Assembly: GCA_902729315.2 (NCBI GenBank)
Contig: CACVBZ020000046.1
Span: forward strand, 1-50,963
Direction of reading: 5' to 3'
DNA: 50,963 bases
DNA from: Spirodela intermedia
Taxonomy: Eukaryota > Streptophyta > Magnoliopsida > Alismatales > Araceae
Below the pieces are notes generated by a model. The model was given only the letters and a program-made list of their open reading frames with translations. It was not told the DNA's origin and ran no database searches. The number at the start of each line of letters is the position of its first letter. The first letter of the stretch is position 1. Positions 1 to 12,649 of the stretch are shown piece after piece. A program made the position numbers and the translations under genes.

Positions 1-310
<310 letters not shown>

Positions 311-330
311 TTTCTTTCTCTTTATTGTAG

Positions 331-1064
331 ATAAGGAGATCGTCGTACCACAACGGGATTAGGGTTTCGGAGGTAGCAAAGCTCATCGACGTGTCGGGGG
401 TGCAGACTTACGTCATCAACAGCGCCAAGATCGTCTTCCTCAACGAGAGGCCACAGCCGAGGCAGGGAAAGGGGGTCACCTACTCCTGCGAGACCTGCAG
501 CCGCTGCCTCGTCGACGCCTTCCGCTTCTGCTCTCTCGGCTGCAAGGTCTGCGAGCAATCCTTCATCGAAGCTACAAACTTTACGCCAATGTTCATCCAT
601 TTTTTGCAAAATTATGGCGTTTATTTTCATACAAATTTCCTTATTTTGTTAAAATATGAGAAGCAACCACGCCCATTACCAATCACTTTCTCTCTCTAAA
701 ATGCTTATTTGCGTACTCTTTAGATCCTTGGAAAGGAGATTGATTTTCGTTTCTTTTTCTCCAATCTCATCAGCTCCGGGGAATGAAGAGCGACCCGGGG
801 CTGACCTTCTCCCTGCGACCCAGACCCGGCCGGGAATACTCCAACGAATGGGAATCGGACGACTCTTCCGCCGGGAAGAAGCTCAAGAAGGCCTCAGTCT
901 CCTCGCCGGAGGGCGGCGGCACCGCCACCACCAAGAGGCGCTTGCCGGCACCTGGAGAGGACAAGACGGGCGCTGCCGCGAGCAGCATTTCTCCGACGAC
1001 TCCTCCGATAGCCAGCTACCGGACTTCCCGGCGGAAGGGTATACCCCACAGAGCGCCCTTCTAG
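331..1064 (+). CDS. PLATZ-family zinc-dependent DNA-binding protein, 3' part (two last exons)
   Basis: Plant AT-rich sequence- and zinc-binding (PLATZ) proteins bind A/T-rich DNA in the nucleus, usually as repressors. Exons are 331-546 and 774-1064, joined in phase 0. The first follows an acceptor ending TTGTAG and encodes the family's diagnostic core: [27 protein letters not shown], then Cys-rich CETCSRC and FRFCSLGCK. The second starts [12 protein letters not shown], runs through a low-complexity Ser/Lys/Gly-rich tail and ends in [11 protein letters not shown], very close to the family's usual C-terminus. The 5' exon(s) with the start codon and the N-terminal Cys/His ligands lie off the left edge, so the gene is partial only because the window cuts it. 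Family assignment is firm; the paralogue is not resolved. Confidence 0.95.
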
Positions 1065-1484
1065 AGAGAGAAAAAAACCCACGTAGAAAAATTAGAAAGA
1101 CGTTAAATCTTGGGAGCCCATAGAAAAACAGTAGGACACTTTAGGAACCGCTAGAGGAAGATCCACCAGGTCAACTAAAAGGCGACGTGTACATTTTGTG
1201 AATAAGATCTTGATCAGAGTGTCTTCTTCTTTGATCAGATTTTTGGGGGTTTTTCTGTACTTTGCTGATGAGCGAGAATCTCCGAGTTGAGTCTTCAGGG
1301 CTCCAGCCGTTGGGAAGAACGAGTGGACGGGGGGGTGATTGGCGGGGCGGGCAAGCTTAGCCGTTGGGACAACGGAGAGAGGGGACGCATGAACCGTCGA
1401 GATTCGCCCATCACATCACGATAGTCCGTTGGGATGGACTTAGGCCCACGCGAGCGGCTGGGCCTCGTTAATCGTCCTCTTCGT

Positions 1485-1485
<1 letters not shown>

Positions 1486-1566
<81 letters not shown>
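1486..1566. repeat. (CT)n microsatellite
   Basis: About 80 bases of uninterrupted CT dinucleotides between the PLATZ and PADRE genes. Confidence 0.97.
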
Positions 1567-1569
<3 letters not shown>

Positions 1570-3342
1570 ACCCGACGTCCGATGCCCGCCGCCGCTTCAG
1601 GACCATTCACAGGATGACACGTCACTTTCCGGATGACAGAGAGCGAAGGCGATGGAGACCCCCCTGCCGTGGTTGTCCCGGCAGACGGCGGCCGTCACTG
1701 TTGGGCGCCGACATCATCCTAATCGACATCCTAGCGAAACTATACACCTTTTTTAGTGAAATTATGAATTTTAAATCCCCTTTTATTTTTCTCCATACCT
1801 CTTTATTTTTTCAATTATATCGTAATTTATAAAATTAATCCTTTATTATTTCCATAAAAATATTCACTGACTGAATCAGAAAATTACTTATAGGAATTAA
1901 TATTTTATTATTATTATTGTAAAATTGAAAAATATTAAAGTGGAGATTACGTGGGTTTTATCTCTTCCACACTAGTTACAGCTCTCGAATGGGGCCCATC
2001 GACAGGCTGACAGCTCTATTCTGGCTTTTTTTTCCTTACTAGTCGAAGTTGACTTTAAAGAAAAGTCAGACAAATGGGCCTCTATTACAAAAGTGAAGCA
2101 GGGGGCGGGTGAATCGCCACGTGGCCCAATGGGCCGCCTGCCTCCATTGCTTTGTCGCCCGATAAGAAGAAGTCGGGCTTCGACCGGTTTTCAAGGTACC
2201 CTATAGAGGGGAGCAGCCAGTTGTAGTGTGTTAGCTAATTTTGTTGAAAGTCAACGCAAACATCAGATTTTGGCAAAAAATCCCCCATCACCTTACTTGT
2301 TGCTGTAGGTCCTCGTAAACATCGTAGAATTAAGAATGTATCCCTCCTGAGCCCCATGTTACCCGTTAATGAAAAAAATAACTAACTATACTGAAGTCAA
2401 ATGAAGTTTTACCGAAATGACTCAACTGCCCTTTGTAAAAGGAACTACAGCGGATACCTACATGTCATTCTCATCCTGTCCCCTTTGGGTATTTTAGTCT
2501 TTTATCCAACAGGAATGGAATGCTCTGAGGAATACCCTCACCGGTCAACCCGAATGGATGGATTCCTTCAAGGTCCAATAACAATAAGTGGAGAATCAAG
2601 GGTTTATCCTTAATTCAGGCAATTTTGAGGGGCCTAGACCTGCTTAACCGGTGCCATGGCGAGCTGACCGTTGGATTGAAGTACAATCTGGCAGATTCTG
2701 GGCTTCCGGGACATTGTCGGGCCGAGCCCGTTTTCCTCCCAGGCCCTGTCTGTTGGCGCACCAACAGAGTCTCGAACAAAAACCCACCACGCGGTGTTGG
2801 GGTTCAGATCTGGCGCTGACTCTGCGTAGTGGATTATCTTCTCCACGCCACGTCGGATCTGACGCGTTCACTGGGTTTCTTGCCGTGTGAGGCAATCAAC
2901 GGCGTTCATCAGCCCCCGGAAACTTGGGGCAGAAGTCAAAGTCCCGGACATTTTTTAGCTGCCTATTTCCGCGTCTGATTCCGTTAGCCTTCAACCGATG
3001 CAGAGAACCCACAGCCAAAGAAGGTAAAAATCCCAAAAAATAAGTTATAAAATAATCAATTTTTTTTCTATTTTTGGGTTTTTTTGTGAGAGGAAGGAAC
3101 CCAGTCAATACCGCATTGGTTGGTTCCAACGGCAATTGTTACGGCGTTGACAGAAGGAACGCCTGTCGTTTTCCTGCCGGGGTGAGACCCCTTTCCTACC
3201 AGAATCCTCCGGGCCGAGTTCAGACCGAAACCACGTGCCTCGCTGGTGGATTTCCGAGTCGTCAGCTCTGACTCACCTCCTCCTCCACAGCTTGTATCGC
3301 ATTCGTTGCTGACGGCTATCCGCGTGGCACCCTCGCGCTCCC

Positions 3343-3350
3343 TTATATAC
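3343..3350 (+). promoter_or_regulatory. TATA box of the PADRE gene
   Basis: TTATATAC sits about 90 bases before the start codon at 3435 and is followed by a pyrimidine-rich leader (CT runs, 3350-3421). This is the usual arrangement for a plant class II promoter with a short leader. Inferred from motif and position only. Confidence 0.6.
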
Positions 3351-3434
3351 CCTCCTCTCCCTTCTCCTCCCACTTCACCATATCTCTCTCTTCTATTCTT
3401 CTCTCTCTTCTCTCTCTCTAGAATCTCACGTGAT

Positions 3435-4010
3435 ATGGGATCTTGCATGTCCGCCGGGGAGGGGAGCAGAGTCGTCAACGTGGCGCCGACGGCGAAGGTG
3501 ATCGGCCTGAGCGGCGATCTGAGGGAGTACTCCTCGCCTATCAGCGCCGCCGAGGCCCTCGCAAAGGACGGCGCCGCCGCCTGCTTCCTCTGCAGCTCCG
3601 ACAAGCTGTACTGCAACGACAACATCCCGGCAGTCGACCCGGAGGAGCCCCTCCAGCTGGGGCAGATCTACTTCGTCCTCCCCCTCGAGAAGCGCAGGGA
3701 GGCGCTGTCGCAGGGCGACATGGCGGCACTCGCCGTCAAGGCCATATCCGCGCTGGCGGCGGCGGCGGAGGCTGACGGCCGCAGGCGGAAGATCAGAGTG
3801 GTGGCGCCGCCGGAGGGCGGCTGGGGGGAGGAGAATGAAGAGGAGGAGATAAACGGATTCGCCGGAAAGAATGGCCGGCGGCCGCCGCCGATCGCCATCC
3901 AGCGGAAGATGAAGAGGAGTGGATCCTTGAAGGGGAAGAATTCCTCTTACCGCCGGCAAAGGTCTTCCCGGGTGCGTCTCGGCACCATCCCGGAGTTCGT
4001 CTCAGAGTAG
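3435..4010 (+). CDS. PADRE (DUF4228) domain protein, intronless
   Basis: 191-residue single-exon protein. PADRE proteins are plant-specific, often stress- or pathogen-induced, with unknown biochemistry. The start at 3435 is preferred because it gives MGSCMS, a typical N-myristoylation site (Gly2) with a neighbouring cysteine for palmitoylation, so membrane anchoring is likely. The PADRE core covers about residues 12-85: VVNVAPTAKVIGLSGDLREY, then CFLCSSDKLYCND and LQLGQIYFVLPLEKR. Residues 85-110 are Ala-rich, followed by an acidic stretch and a basic C-terminal tail with SSRVRLGTIPEFVSE, matching the disordered C-terminal motif known in this family. An in-frame upstream ATG at 3246 would remove the myristoylation signal and lies upstream of the TATA box, so it was not used. 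Length is normal for the family. Confidence 0.93.
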   Translation: MGSCMSAGEGSRVVNVAPTAKVIGLSGDLREYSSPISAAEALAKDGAAACFLCSSDKLYCNDNIPAVDPEEPLQLGQIYFVLPLEKRREALSQGDMAALAVKAISALAAAAEADGRRRKIRVVAPPEGGWGEENEEEEINGFAGKNGRRPPPIAIQRKMKRSGSLKGKNSSYRRQRSSRVRLGTIPEFVSE

Positions 4011-4669
4011 AAAGACAGATAGAAATTATGAAAAAGCCCTAGAAATTAAACATTATAACCTATTCTCTCCCCTTTTCTGTAAATCACACATTTTTTGCGA
4101 AAGCGAGGCCACAATTTTTTGTTGAAGATTTAATATTTCTTATATTTAAGTCCATTTCGTCCATGCCCGATGGTCCGGGCCGGGCCTGAAGGCCAACCGT
4201 TGGGTCAGGGCGAACCCGGTTTGACAGTCGCAGGCTGGGTGGAGGGCCGAAAGGATGCCACGTGACAACCGGAGCCGAGCCACGGTCCAATAAGCCTGCT
4301 TGGTCGACTGTCGGCGACAGTTAAGGATACCGAATACCGAGTACGGTATCCGTTATATGGATGACCTCGCTTTCTTGGCCGACAAGGCAGCACCGTGGGC
4401 TTCTAGACAGAGAGAATGTCAGAAGCAGCCGCCGCCGAACTAGAATACCTGTTGTTCCGGTGGTAGCCAATCAGTCGCCGCAGTAACCCTACCTCTGTCG
4501 GGACACGGTAACCGTATACGCTTCTAGATTCCCTCTCTCTGTATGCCTGTCTCTCTCTCTCTCTCTTTTTCTGTGGTTCCGCCCACCGGCGCCCACATTG
4601 GCGGGCGGAGAGGACCGAGAAGGCAATCAACTACTCCTCCTGCGTCGTCGTCAACGGCTGGAAGGGTGG
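4011..4669. other. Intergenic region after PADRE gene
   Basis: Holds the probable 3' UTR of the PADRE gene and GC-rich non-coding DNA. The only structure seen is a small CT run (4549-4567) and a degenerate first copy of the minisatellite motif near 4620-4655. Confidence 0.6.
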
Positions 4670-4709
4670 AGGGGGTCAACGGCTTCCTCCGCTTAGGGGA
4701 GGCTCTATT

Positions 4710-4752
<43 letters not shown>

Positions 4753-5280
4753 TCTTCCCTAGGACCATGAGGCAGTCAACGCCGTCCTCCACTTAGGGAA
4801 GGCTCCCATGTTCTCTCTCTCTCTCTCTCTCTCTCGTTTCTTCCCGGGGAACCATGAGGCAGTCAACGCCGTCCTCCACTGAGGGAAGGCTCCCACGTTC
4901 TCTCTCTCTCATTTCTTCCCGGGGAACCACGATGCGGTCAACGCCGTCCTCCACTTAGGGAAGGCTCCCATGTTCTCTCTCTCTCGTTTCTTCCCGGGGA
5001 ACCACGAGGCGGTCAACGCCGTCCTCCACTTAGGGAAGGCTCCCATGTTCTCTCTCTCTCTCTCTCTCTCTCTCGTTTCTTCCCGGGGAACCATGAGGCA
5101 GTCAACGCCGTCCTCCACTGAGGGAAGGCTCCCACGTTCTCTCTCTCTCATTTCTTCCCGGGGAACCACGATGCGGTCAACGCCGTCCTCCACTTAGGGA
5201 AGGCTCCCATGTTCTCTCTCTCTCTCTCGCTCTCTCTCGCTCTCTCTCGCTCTCTCTCGCTCTCTCTCGCTCTCTCGTTT
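4670..5280. repeat. CT-tailed minisatellite with higher-order repeats
   Basis: About seven tandem units of 75-90 bases. Each has a unique body (GTTTCTTCCCGGGGAACCA, then GTCAACGCCGTCCTCCAC, then AGGGAAGGCTCCCA) followed by a CT run of variable length. Unit starts: about 4670 (degenerate), 4750, 4836, 4911, 4986, 5075 and 5150. The pair 4836-4985 recurs almost unchanged at 5075-5222, including its private variants (ACTGAGGG, CCACG, CGATGCGG), so a multi-unit block was duplicated. The last unit ends in a CTCTCTCG sub-array up to 5276. Confidence 0.92.
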
Positions 5281-6959
5281 TTTTCCCGGTGAACGTGGGA
5301 TACGTTGGTGTGGTGACCCAACACAACCCCCGCCGGGACTCCTCGTCCCTATACGGCGACTGTGGGCCATGAGGGAGACAGAGAGACAGAGAGACAGACA
5401 GACCCCAATATCCGGTAAGATTATTTCAGTTCTGGGGAGACCCGAAATCGGGTTTCAGATTGATATCGGTTTGAAATCGTGTGCGGATGCGTAAGAATCC
5501 CGCGGGATGAGTGGGCCACGTGATAAAGAAAGAATACTCGATGGGTCCGCCACGTGGAAGTCGTTGGGCGGGAATCCCGGGGATTCTAGAGAAGCTTCCT
5601 CCCGCTTCCTCCGTCGTAACCCCGCCAGGCAGAGCTCCGGTGAGACCCGCTGGCGACAACCCCCCCGATCTCTCTGCTCATCGGAAAGGAGTCCGTCAAC
5701 GAACGTCCTAGCATGAGCTGGTGAGCTTCCAACGAGCGGCGGAAGGCGGCTCTTGTAGTTCTAGGGGATGGCAGAGTGGACTGGCGTTCGCCGATCCTCA
5801 TTAGCAGATCGCCGGAGTCATCTGATCTACGAAATCCACCGCCGGGCGCCTTATCAGTTCTCTGTTGGCGCTGCCGCGGCTTCTGGCCGGCATGTGCATG
5901 CCATGAACAGAATGTCAACAGATTTCCTTTCGTTCCCGGCAGAGAGAAGGTGTGTCAGAGCATAGATCGCTGTCATGGCGTTGGTTACTGGATTTGATCC
6001 ACTGTACGCCGGGTGTTGATAAATTCTCATTTAATTCGGCCGGTGAGCATTCTACCTCTTTTCTTTATTCTTCTGTCCCATTCCGCGTCCGCGTCTGTGT
6101 GGAAGAGATCTCAAGGAACTATTCGACGTGTCCACGCCTCGTAAGATTCCATGGAATGAAGTCTCCTCCGACTTCGTTACTCCCTCGTACGGTGGAATTT
6201 TCGGAGATGTATTAGTACTTCCGACTCGCTCTCTCATGGTCTGAGGAAGAATTCTTTCATGGGTTGAATTGACCAACTGTTCCTCTTCGTAATCAGAGGA
6301 AGCACTGAATATATAACTTTCTCTCTTTCCTGACCATGTCCTTGTCGCGAACCACTGCTACACTTCCACCTAATTTGGCGCTTACAATGTCGATTCGTAT
6401 TTTTTTTTCTCTCCTGTTGGGGTTGGTCACTCTGCTTCCCTCAGCAGAGCTGCTATGGCGAATAGTTAATCCCGCCACCCCCTCCCTTCCATGGTGGGCC
6501 TACTTCTGCTTTCATAGGCTTCCCTGTGAGCGGCGTGGATCTATATATCCATCCATGTACCGCCAGACTGGCTATTTCCCGTAAGATGCTCTCAACCTGT
6601 CCATGTTTATCCCCATTCGTTCCCGGATAATTCCCTAGGTGAAGCGCTTTCCTCTCTGAAGGCTCGGGAAAGGCGAAGAGGCCTTTCTCGAGGATTCACT
6701 CGAAACGGTTGGGAATGCGTGGGGTTTCAATTCAGTAAGGTGAGGACTTCTCTCCCTTGCCGTACACTTCTCCCTCCTGGAATGTGCGGGCGTTTCATGT
6801 TCTGGTGGTGCTCTTCCGGTTCATAGTGTCCGTTATGGCGCTCGTGCCATACTCTTTTCTGTTCTTGGAGGATTTTTATCTCGTCAGTTTCTGCTTGGCT
6901 CACCATCTTTTTTCTGTTTTCCGCTAACTCTTGGTTCTCAGCTTTCTGCGAAGATCGCT
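5281..6959. other. Intergenic region and probable 5' leader of the DUF547 gene
   Basis: No recognisable protein-coding sequence. The right part looks like a spliced leader: a good donor (AAG followed by GTGAGG at 6740) pairs with a pyrimidine-rich acceptor ending TTCTCAG at 6941, giving a 202-base putative leader intron. Open frames at 5426-5997 overlap on both strands and show no family signal. Confidence 0.45.
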
Positions 6960-9900
6960 ATGGCGGCTAATCATCTGGACAAGATCGGCGAGAATGTTGA
7001 AATCATGCTTGGAATCAGCGGCCCTTCGCATTCGTCTTCGGCCTCTCTCCACGCGAACTTCATGAGGTGATTCTCTTCATGCGTGAAGTTTATTAGAATT
7101 AAACTCTAGTTGCCATCTTCCTATTTCATGTTGAGAGTCCTGCATATGTCAGTTTTCGGAGGATGGGAAGGCCTATTTTTTATAATAATTTCCGGGGCTC
7201 CTATCACCCTCGATTTGAATGTGAATGGAACAGCTACATCTACGATGTGATGAGAAAACAATAAAAGAAAAAAGGAAATAAAGAAGAGGTAGTAAAAGAG
7301 GGACGGAAAAAAAATAAAATGTTTCCTAGTGTAGTCGACTTAAGGGTAGACAATTCAAGGAACAACCCAGTCGAGAAGATAAGTCATTATATCCCAATTT
7401 TAAAAACTGGACCCCAATTTTTACAGCTCTTATTCGAGTTATAGATTACTGCAACTTTATGTGGTGGTTATGTTGTGATTATTTTCCATTTCAGTGACTG
7501 TAGACCACACGAAGAGAGGATAAAGTTGTCTCCACGGTCCTCCCAGCTCTCTTTCTGTGTAAGCTTCATACTTTCTTCTATTATACACAAAAATAACAGA
7601 TTTTTATATGGGGTGCTAGAAAATATGTGAAATCTCCGCTGGATAATCAAAATCACGGTATAGGAACATTACAGCATCTGTCTAATAGTCCATGGAATTG
7701 AAATATTCTATGCCTTGTCCGGTGCTTGAGCTGTGTTCTTCCTTCACATTTAATTATTTTATTATTTTTTCTTATCTCAAAACACTTATTTTGAAGAAAA
7801 AAATTGTATGGCCGCACCTTCGATTCATTTGGATAATCCATGTAGGCTGGCTCCAATACCACTGCATTAGAAGAAACTTCAAATCCAAAGGCCGTTCCAG
7901 TGCGTTTTATATTTTTGTGCATCGAAAGCTAAGATGGCAAAGTGATAGTTGAAACTACATGTCTTCATTTCCTTAATAATTTCCAATGATATTAAAAAAC
8001 AGAAAATTGGATCTGCATGAGAGAGATTTTCCCTAAAAGTGGCATTTTATATTACTTCTCGACTTTCGTAAAAATATTCTTGAAGAGCAATCTTTAAGTA
8101 TATAGTTTGGAAAATTATAGTGTCTATTTTTTTTTCTCTCCTTATGATATTTTCTCCCCTGTAAACCGTTTGATCGAACCATGAGCTGATTCATATGTCA
8201 ACTCATGCAGTTCATTGTCCATGTGCTTTTAAAATCTCTCCTTCAAACAGCGATAAAACCAAAAAAATATATTTTATAGTTTTCATAAATGGCATGGTCA
8301 ATTGAGGGTCCTATGAATCATCTTTCTGGATATTTTTGGTATATAATTTTAGTATTTATGATGAATATATTATGATTCGCCATATGATTTTAGTTTATGC
8401 ATTCTATGCTTGAAGAGATTGCTTATGCGCCTTAGATCTTTGGAATTTGAAATATTGAAATATGTTTTCTATGCTTTCTGCAGCCTGCTACAGAACTGGT
8501 CAAAGAGATTGCAACTCTTGAGCTTGAAGTTTTACATTTAGAACGATATCTTCTTTCACTATATCGGGAAACGTTTGACCATTTCCAAGCCACCTCTCTG
8601 ATTAAAGACCAAGTCCGTAAGCTCCCCTCAATATGTGGGACAGGGCCTTCCATAAGCCAAGGGGAGGATAAATCTAAACTAATGAGTTTGCATCTGCCAT
8701 CTTCTCTCCCTAACTCGGCCAAAAGCAAATGGAACGAGTCACAGAGCATTGAGGATATCCGTAGGAAGAGAGGGATTGAATTTCAAGACCTATGCTGCAA
8801 ATCAAGTCATAATTTAGCTGATTCGAAAGATATACGTGTTCCTGCGGCGGGAAATAATTCAACTGTAAGTGGATACATACTGAACCCCTATTTTCAATTA
8901 ACACAATATTCCTTCAATGTTGTTGATCGTCGGGTTTCTGAGCCTATAGGACCTGTGACCTGATTTTTCGCTTCTTAGACAAAAATAGGCATTTTTTGTT
9001 CCCACTTTACATGAGAGAATGAATAGTAAATATGTTGCAGCTGATTCAAACTAGGGAACTCGTTGTTAATGAGCTCTGTTCCTGCAGCCATATTTTTTAC
9101 CTTTATATATATATATATATATATATATATTTCTCTTATTTCTAGCACTCTACTCTCCATCGAATTGAAATCAACTATTTAATATCTACTCTGTAATGTT
9201 AAGTACCGACGTTGGGAACTAAGTTTTTTGTAGTTTTATAGTTGACTGATCCTTTATCTGAAATACGAGTCTATATCTGCCGTCATTTAAGTTTTCCCCT
9301 GAAGTTTTGTATCTGAAAATGAGCCATGTACTTTATGTCAACTCATACTCTATCGGAATGTGATAAGAAATGGAAATATTTTATTGGAGATCTCGTGGCG
9401 CTGGGATGCACAGTTGGATATTTAAACACTGCATGGTTCACTTTAGTAGTTACCAGAGTGTTTTGATAATTTATTTGTTATCCTTTTTGGTTTATTTTTC
9501 AGGACTCCCCAACACTTTCTTCTGGTCGTCGCTGCCTTGCGGAATATCTTTGTTCTTCGCTAATTGATGGTGCTTCTGAATCCCCTTGCAAACTCTCTGA
9601 AGAGATAATAAGATGCATGTCTTCGATATACATTAAACTTTCTGATCAGGCACCGCCTCAAATAGACTCGTTTGCCTCACCCACGTCATCGTTATCATCC
9701 TCAAGTGCATTTTCTCTCCGGGATACAAATGATCCTTGGAACCTAATGTTTCGTGATGGAGCTGCCATCGATTCTCGTCGCTCAGAAGTGTTGAAGAACA
9801 AGCAAGGTCCATACACTGAACAGCTAGAAGTTCTGAAGCTTTGCGTAGATGGCGATAAATTTAACTATGCAGAAGCGATGCTGCAACGTTTCAAGTGAGT

Positions 9901-11756
9901 ATCAACTCCATTCCGTTGACTTGTATGCCTATTTCTTTTCTGTCTGCCCTAGTATATCTTTGTTATCATTTCCGTTGACTAAGGTCATCATATAATTGGA
10001 AAATGGTCATGGTGACTGCCCTAGTATATCCTTGGATTCGCTCGAGGGACTGTACTTATTGATTTTATGTGGGAATAGACTTCATGAGATTTGGTTTTGT
10101 TCAGGTTGGGTTTATGAATGAAGTGAAATCTGGCGTCGATTCTCTAAATGGGAATGATTATGTTTCAGGTCTTTGATCCATCGCCTGGAGAAGGTTAACC
10201 CAACAAAGATGGAGCATGAGGGGAAACTTGCATTTTGGATCAATGTTCATAACGCCTTGGTGATGCATGTATGTCTCTCCCCACCTCATTTTTTCAATCT
10301 TCCACCTCATTTTTTTGATATCCGTGATGATACATTTTCCATTTTCTGCTCGTGATATGTTATAGGCATTTCTAGCTTATGGGCTTCACCAAAACTATAT
10401 AAGAAGCACAAGTACAATCATGAAGGTGGCCAGTTGACAACAATATTCACACGTTGCATTCCATTTTTAGCTTAAACTAGAATATGCTGACGTCTCATTG
10501 ATCTTTCTCATTCAGGCAGCGTATAACGTTGGTGGGTCTTCTGTAAATGCTTATGTAATTCAAAGATCCATTCTTGGATGTCAACCACATCGCCCTGGAC
10601 CGGTATGATATATATTCATCGCTTCTTTTTGGATTCCTTCGTTTTCGCGATCATTTGGGAGAAGCCAAATCTCACTTCCGCGCTTCTTTTCATTTCTAAG
10701 GCTGATAAGACCAGGCCGGGCCTCCCCCCATGTTCAACCATAGATTGAGTCCATGTTAGGTCATAGATTGAGTTCATTATTGGAAATATTTCCAAATTCA
10801 AAATTTTAGAAACTATATTCACAAGGAACAATTCACACGGCACTTTCTTGTCATTTCTCGTAGAAATAACGATTTTTCATATTTTTACAGGAAAAAAAAA
10901 CAGAAAAACACATTGTGGTAGTTAAATATCTCTAAAACTAATTGCTTGCAAATGCCATCATTTTCCCTGAATAAATCTCACAGTTCTGGTTAATATTTTT
11001 GAACTTTATGGAGGAAAAAAAGATAAAATGACAATACATATTGGCTTTCTTCTTTCATTTTTAGGGTAAATTAATTAATAATAAAAAAATTATTCTTTCA
11101 TTTTTGGTGTCGTTGCCGTTACACACTATAATCGAATCTTTTAATCTTTCATCGTCAAAATAGTTTTTTTACCGTAAATTGAGCTGCAATTCTTTAACTC
11201 TATACTCAGAGGCTACAGAGCCTGTTTATGCGATCTGAGAAGTTCCACAAGCTTCACGAGAAGCACCCTTATGCACTCAGTAAGAGGGAGCCATTGGTCC
11301 ATTTCGCCCTTTGCTTGGGAGCTCATTCCGACCCAGCTGTACGAATTCCAATCCTCCCTCTTTCCCTCCTCTCTCTCTCCTCTCTCTCTCTCTAACGCAA
11401 AAGTGGGCAAAGAGATCTCATTACCTGTTCTGCCCCTTGGCCGCAAATAGGTCCGGGTCTTCTCGTCCAAGAACATACTCAAAGAGCTTGAGCTCGCAAG
11501 GGACGAGTTTCTCCGCGCCAAGGTCTCAATCCACAAGGAAACCAAGATACTCCTGCCCCAGATCCTGAGGCACTACGCCAAGGGCGCATCCTTGGATCTC
11601 CCCTCTCTCATGGAGATAGTCCACAACTCCATGCCCGAGCCTCAGAAGAAGGCCATCAAGAGATGCGTCAGAGGAAACCCAGAGAAACGTATCCAGTGGC
11701 TGCCACACAGAGCAAGTTTCAGGTACATGGTACACCAAGATCTGCTCAAAGATTAA
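6960..11756 (+). CDS. DUF547 protein with MIP1-type leucine zipper, multi-exon
   Basis: Plant proteins of this class pair an N-terminal 'leucine-zipper of ternary complex factor MIP1' with a C-terminal DUF547 domain; the biochemical role is unknown. Well-supported exons: 8484-8864, 9503-9894, 10169-10268, 10366-10425, 10516-10602, 11210-11338 and 11451-11756, all phase-consistent and encoding 484 residues plus stop. The zipper end is PATELVKEIATLELEVLHLE and ERYLLSLYRETF in the first. DUF547 begins near GKLAFWINVHNALVMH and continues with AYNVGGSSVNAYVIQ, VHFALCLGAHSDPAVRVFS and ILLPQILRHYAKG. The proposed first coding exon, 6960-7066, reads as a plausible zipper segment (ENVEIMLGISGPSHSSS) but its donor leaves phase 2 while 8484 needs phase 0. 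A micro-exon or a one-base error is therefore required, and the N-terminus is uncertain. A CT tract lies in the last intron (11360-11392). Confidence 0.88.
9103..9131. repeat. (TA)n microsatellite in DUF547 intron
   Basis: About 28 bases of TA repeat in the intron between exons 8484-8864 and 9503-9894. Confidence 0.9.
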
Positions 11757-12649
11757 GGTTTCTTCTCCAGGTTGGCCTCCGACCAATGGAAACCCTACTT
11801 CTTGTACATACATGGAAAGTATGTTCAGATCTGTGAAGAGGCCCAAACCTAGTTCAGAGTCGATCTTGGAAAGGATTCTATGGTGGGCTAGGTTTTTGAA
11901 AGCCCACCTCTGCCAAACCCCCTGCCGCCACAAGCAGGAGAATGCAATGTCTCATTCCAAGGGTTCTCAAAGAACGTGGCTGAGGAGTCATGGAGTGCTT
12001 CAAGGAGAGGTCGCTGGTTTCCTGTGCGTATGTTCTTCAAGCAGGTTCTCTCAATGTTCCCTCATTCCTATTTTATCTGAGATATAGTCCTGTACTTGAT
12101 TGAAAGGCCATTCATTTCATCATCTTGGAATGCTGAAAACTGAACTCGAGAGCATGCAAATTCCTCTCATGGTTATGATAAAATACTCGTTTTTTATTGA
12201 TTTTTATTGTACACAAAAAAAATGATTCAAAGCCTACAGAACTTTTAATCAGCCCAAGTTATAAGTGGATAATGGAAAGAAAGTGAAAATCAAAATCACC
12301 CATGCATCCCACAGCGTTTCCAGCCATCTTTCATCCTCTGCACCACCACAGTAAGAATTCTGAGGGGAATTACATAGGAAAATTCTAGAACAAGACCCAT
12401 ACCTGACATTTGGCCCTTCTCAAATGGTTTCCAGAGAATTCAAAGATCGGTGAACTACGATCGTCATAAGCTCCCGAGAATAACCTCGTAGCAGCTGTTC
12501 ACAATTGGGGAAAGAAACACAGAAGCTCAGAACCCCAATTATTGTAAACTCTGAAAGAACTTTCTTAGAGTAAACCTGAACCAATTGACCATCACGAAAA
12601 ACCCATATTACCAAAATTTATTGGAAAAAAGGAAAAAGCTTCTTCATAT
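11757..12649. other. Convergent intergenic region DUF547/MATE
   Basis: Separates the stop codons of two convergent genes and should hold both 3' UTRs. No coding sequence, tRNA or repeat recognised. The short open frames at 11812-12087 and 12420-12614 have no family resemblance. Confidence 0.6.

Larger units (their letters stand above)
1065..3434. other. Intergenic region, PLATZ 3' side to PADRE promoter
   Basis: No credible coding sequence seen. It contains a long CT array (1486-1566), an AT-rich patch (about 1740-1930), and scattered GTCAAC/GTTGAC motifs. Open frames between 2400 and 3140 are short, lack family resemblance and overlap on both strands. The last 120 bases form the promoter and CT-rich leader of the PADRE gene. 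Confidence 0.7.

Noticed and set aside
3068-3625. 185-codon minus-strand open frame
   Set aside because: Antisense to the PADRE promoter and N-terminus, Arg/Glu-rich from CT repeats.
4670-5280. CRISPR-like pattern of repeats and spacers
   Set aside because: The variable part is only CT runs of different length; this is a plant minisatellite, not spacers.
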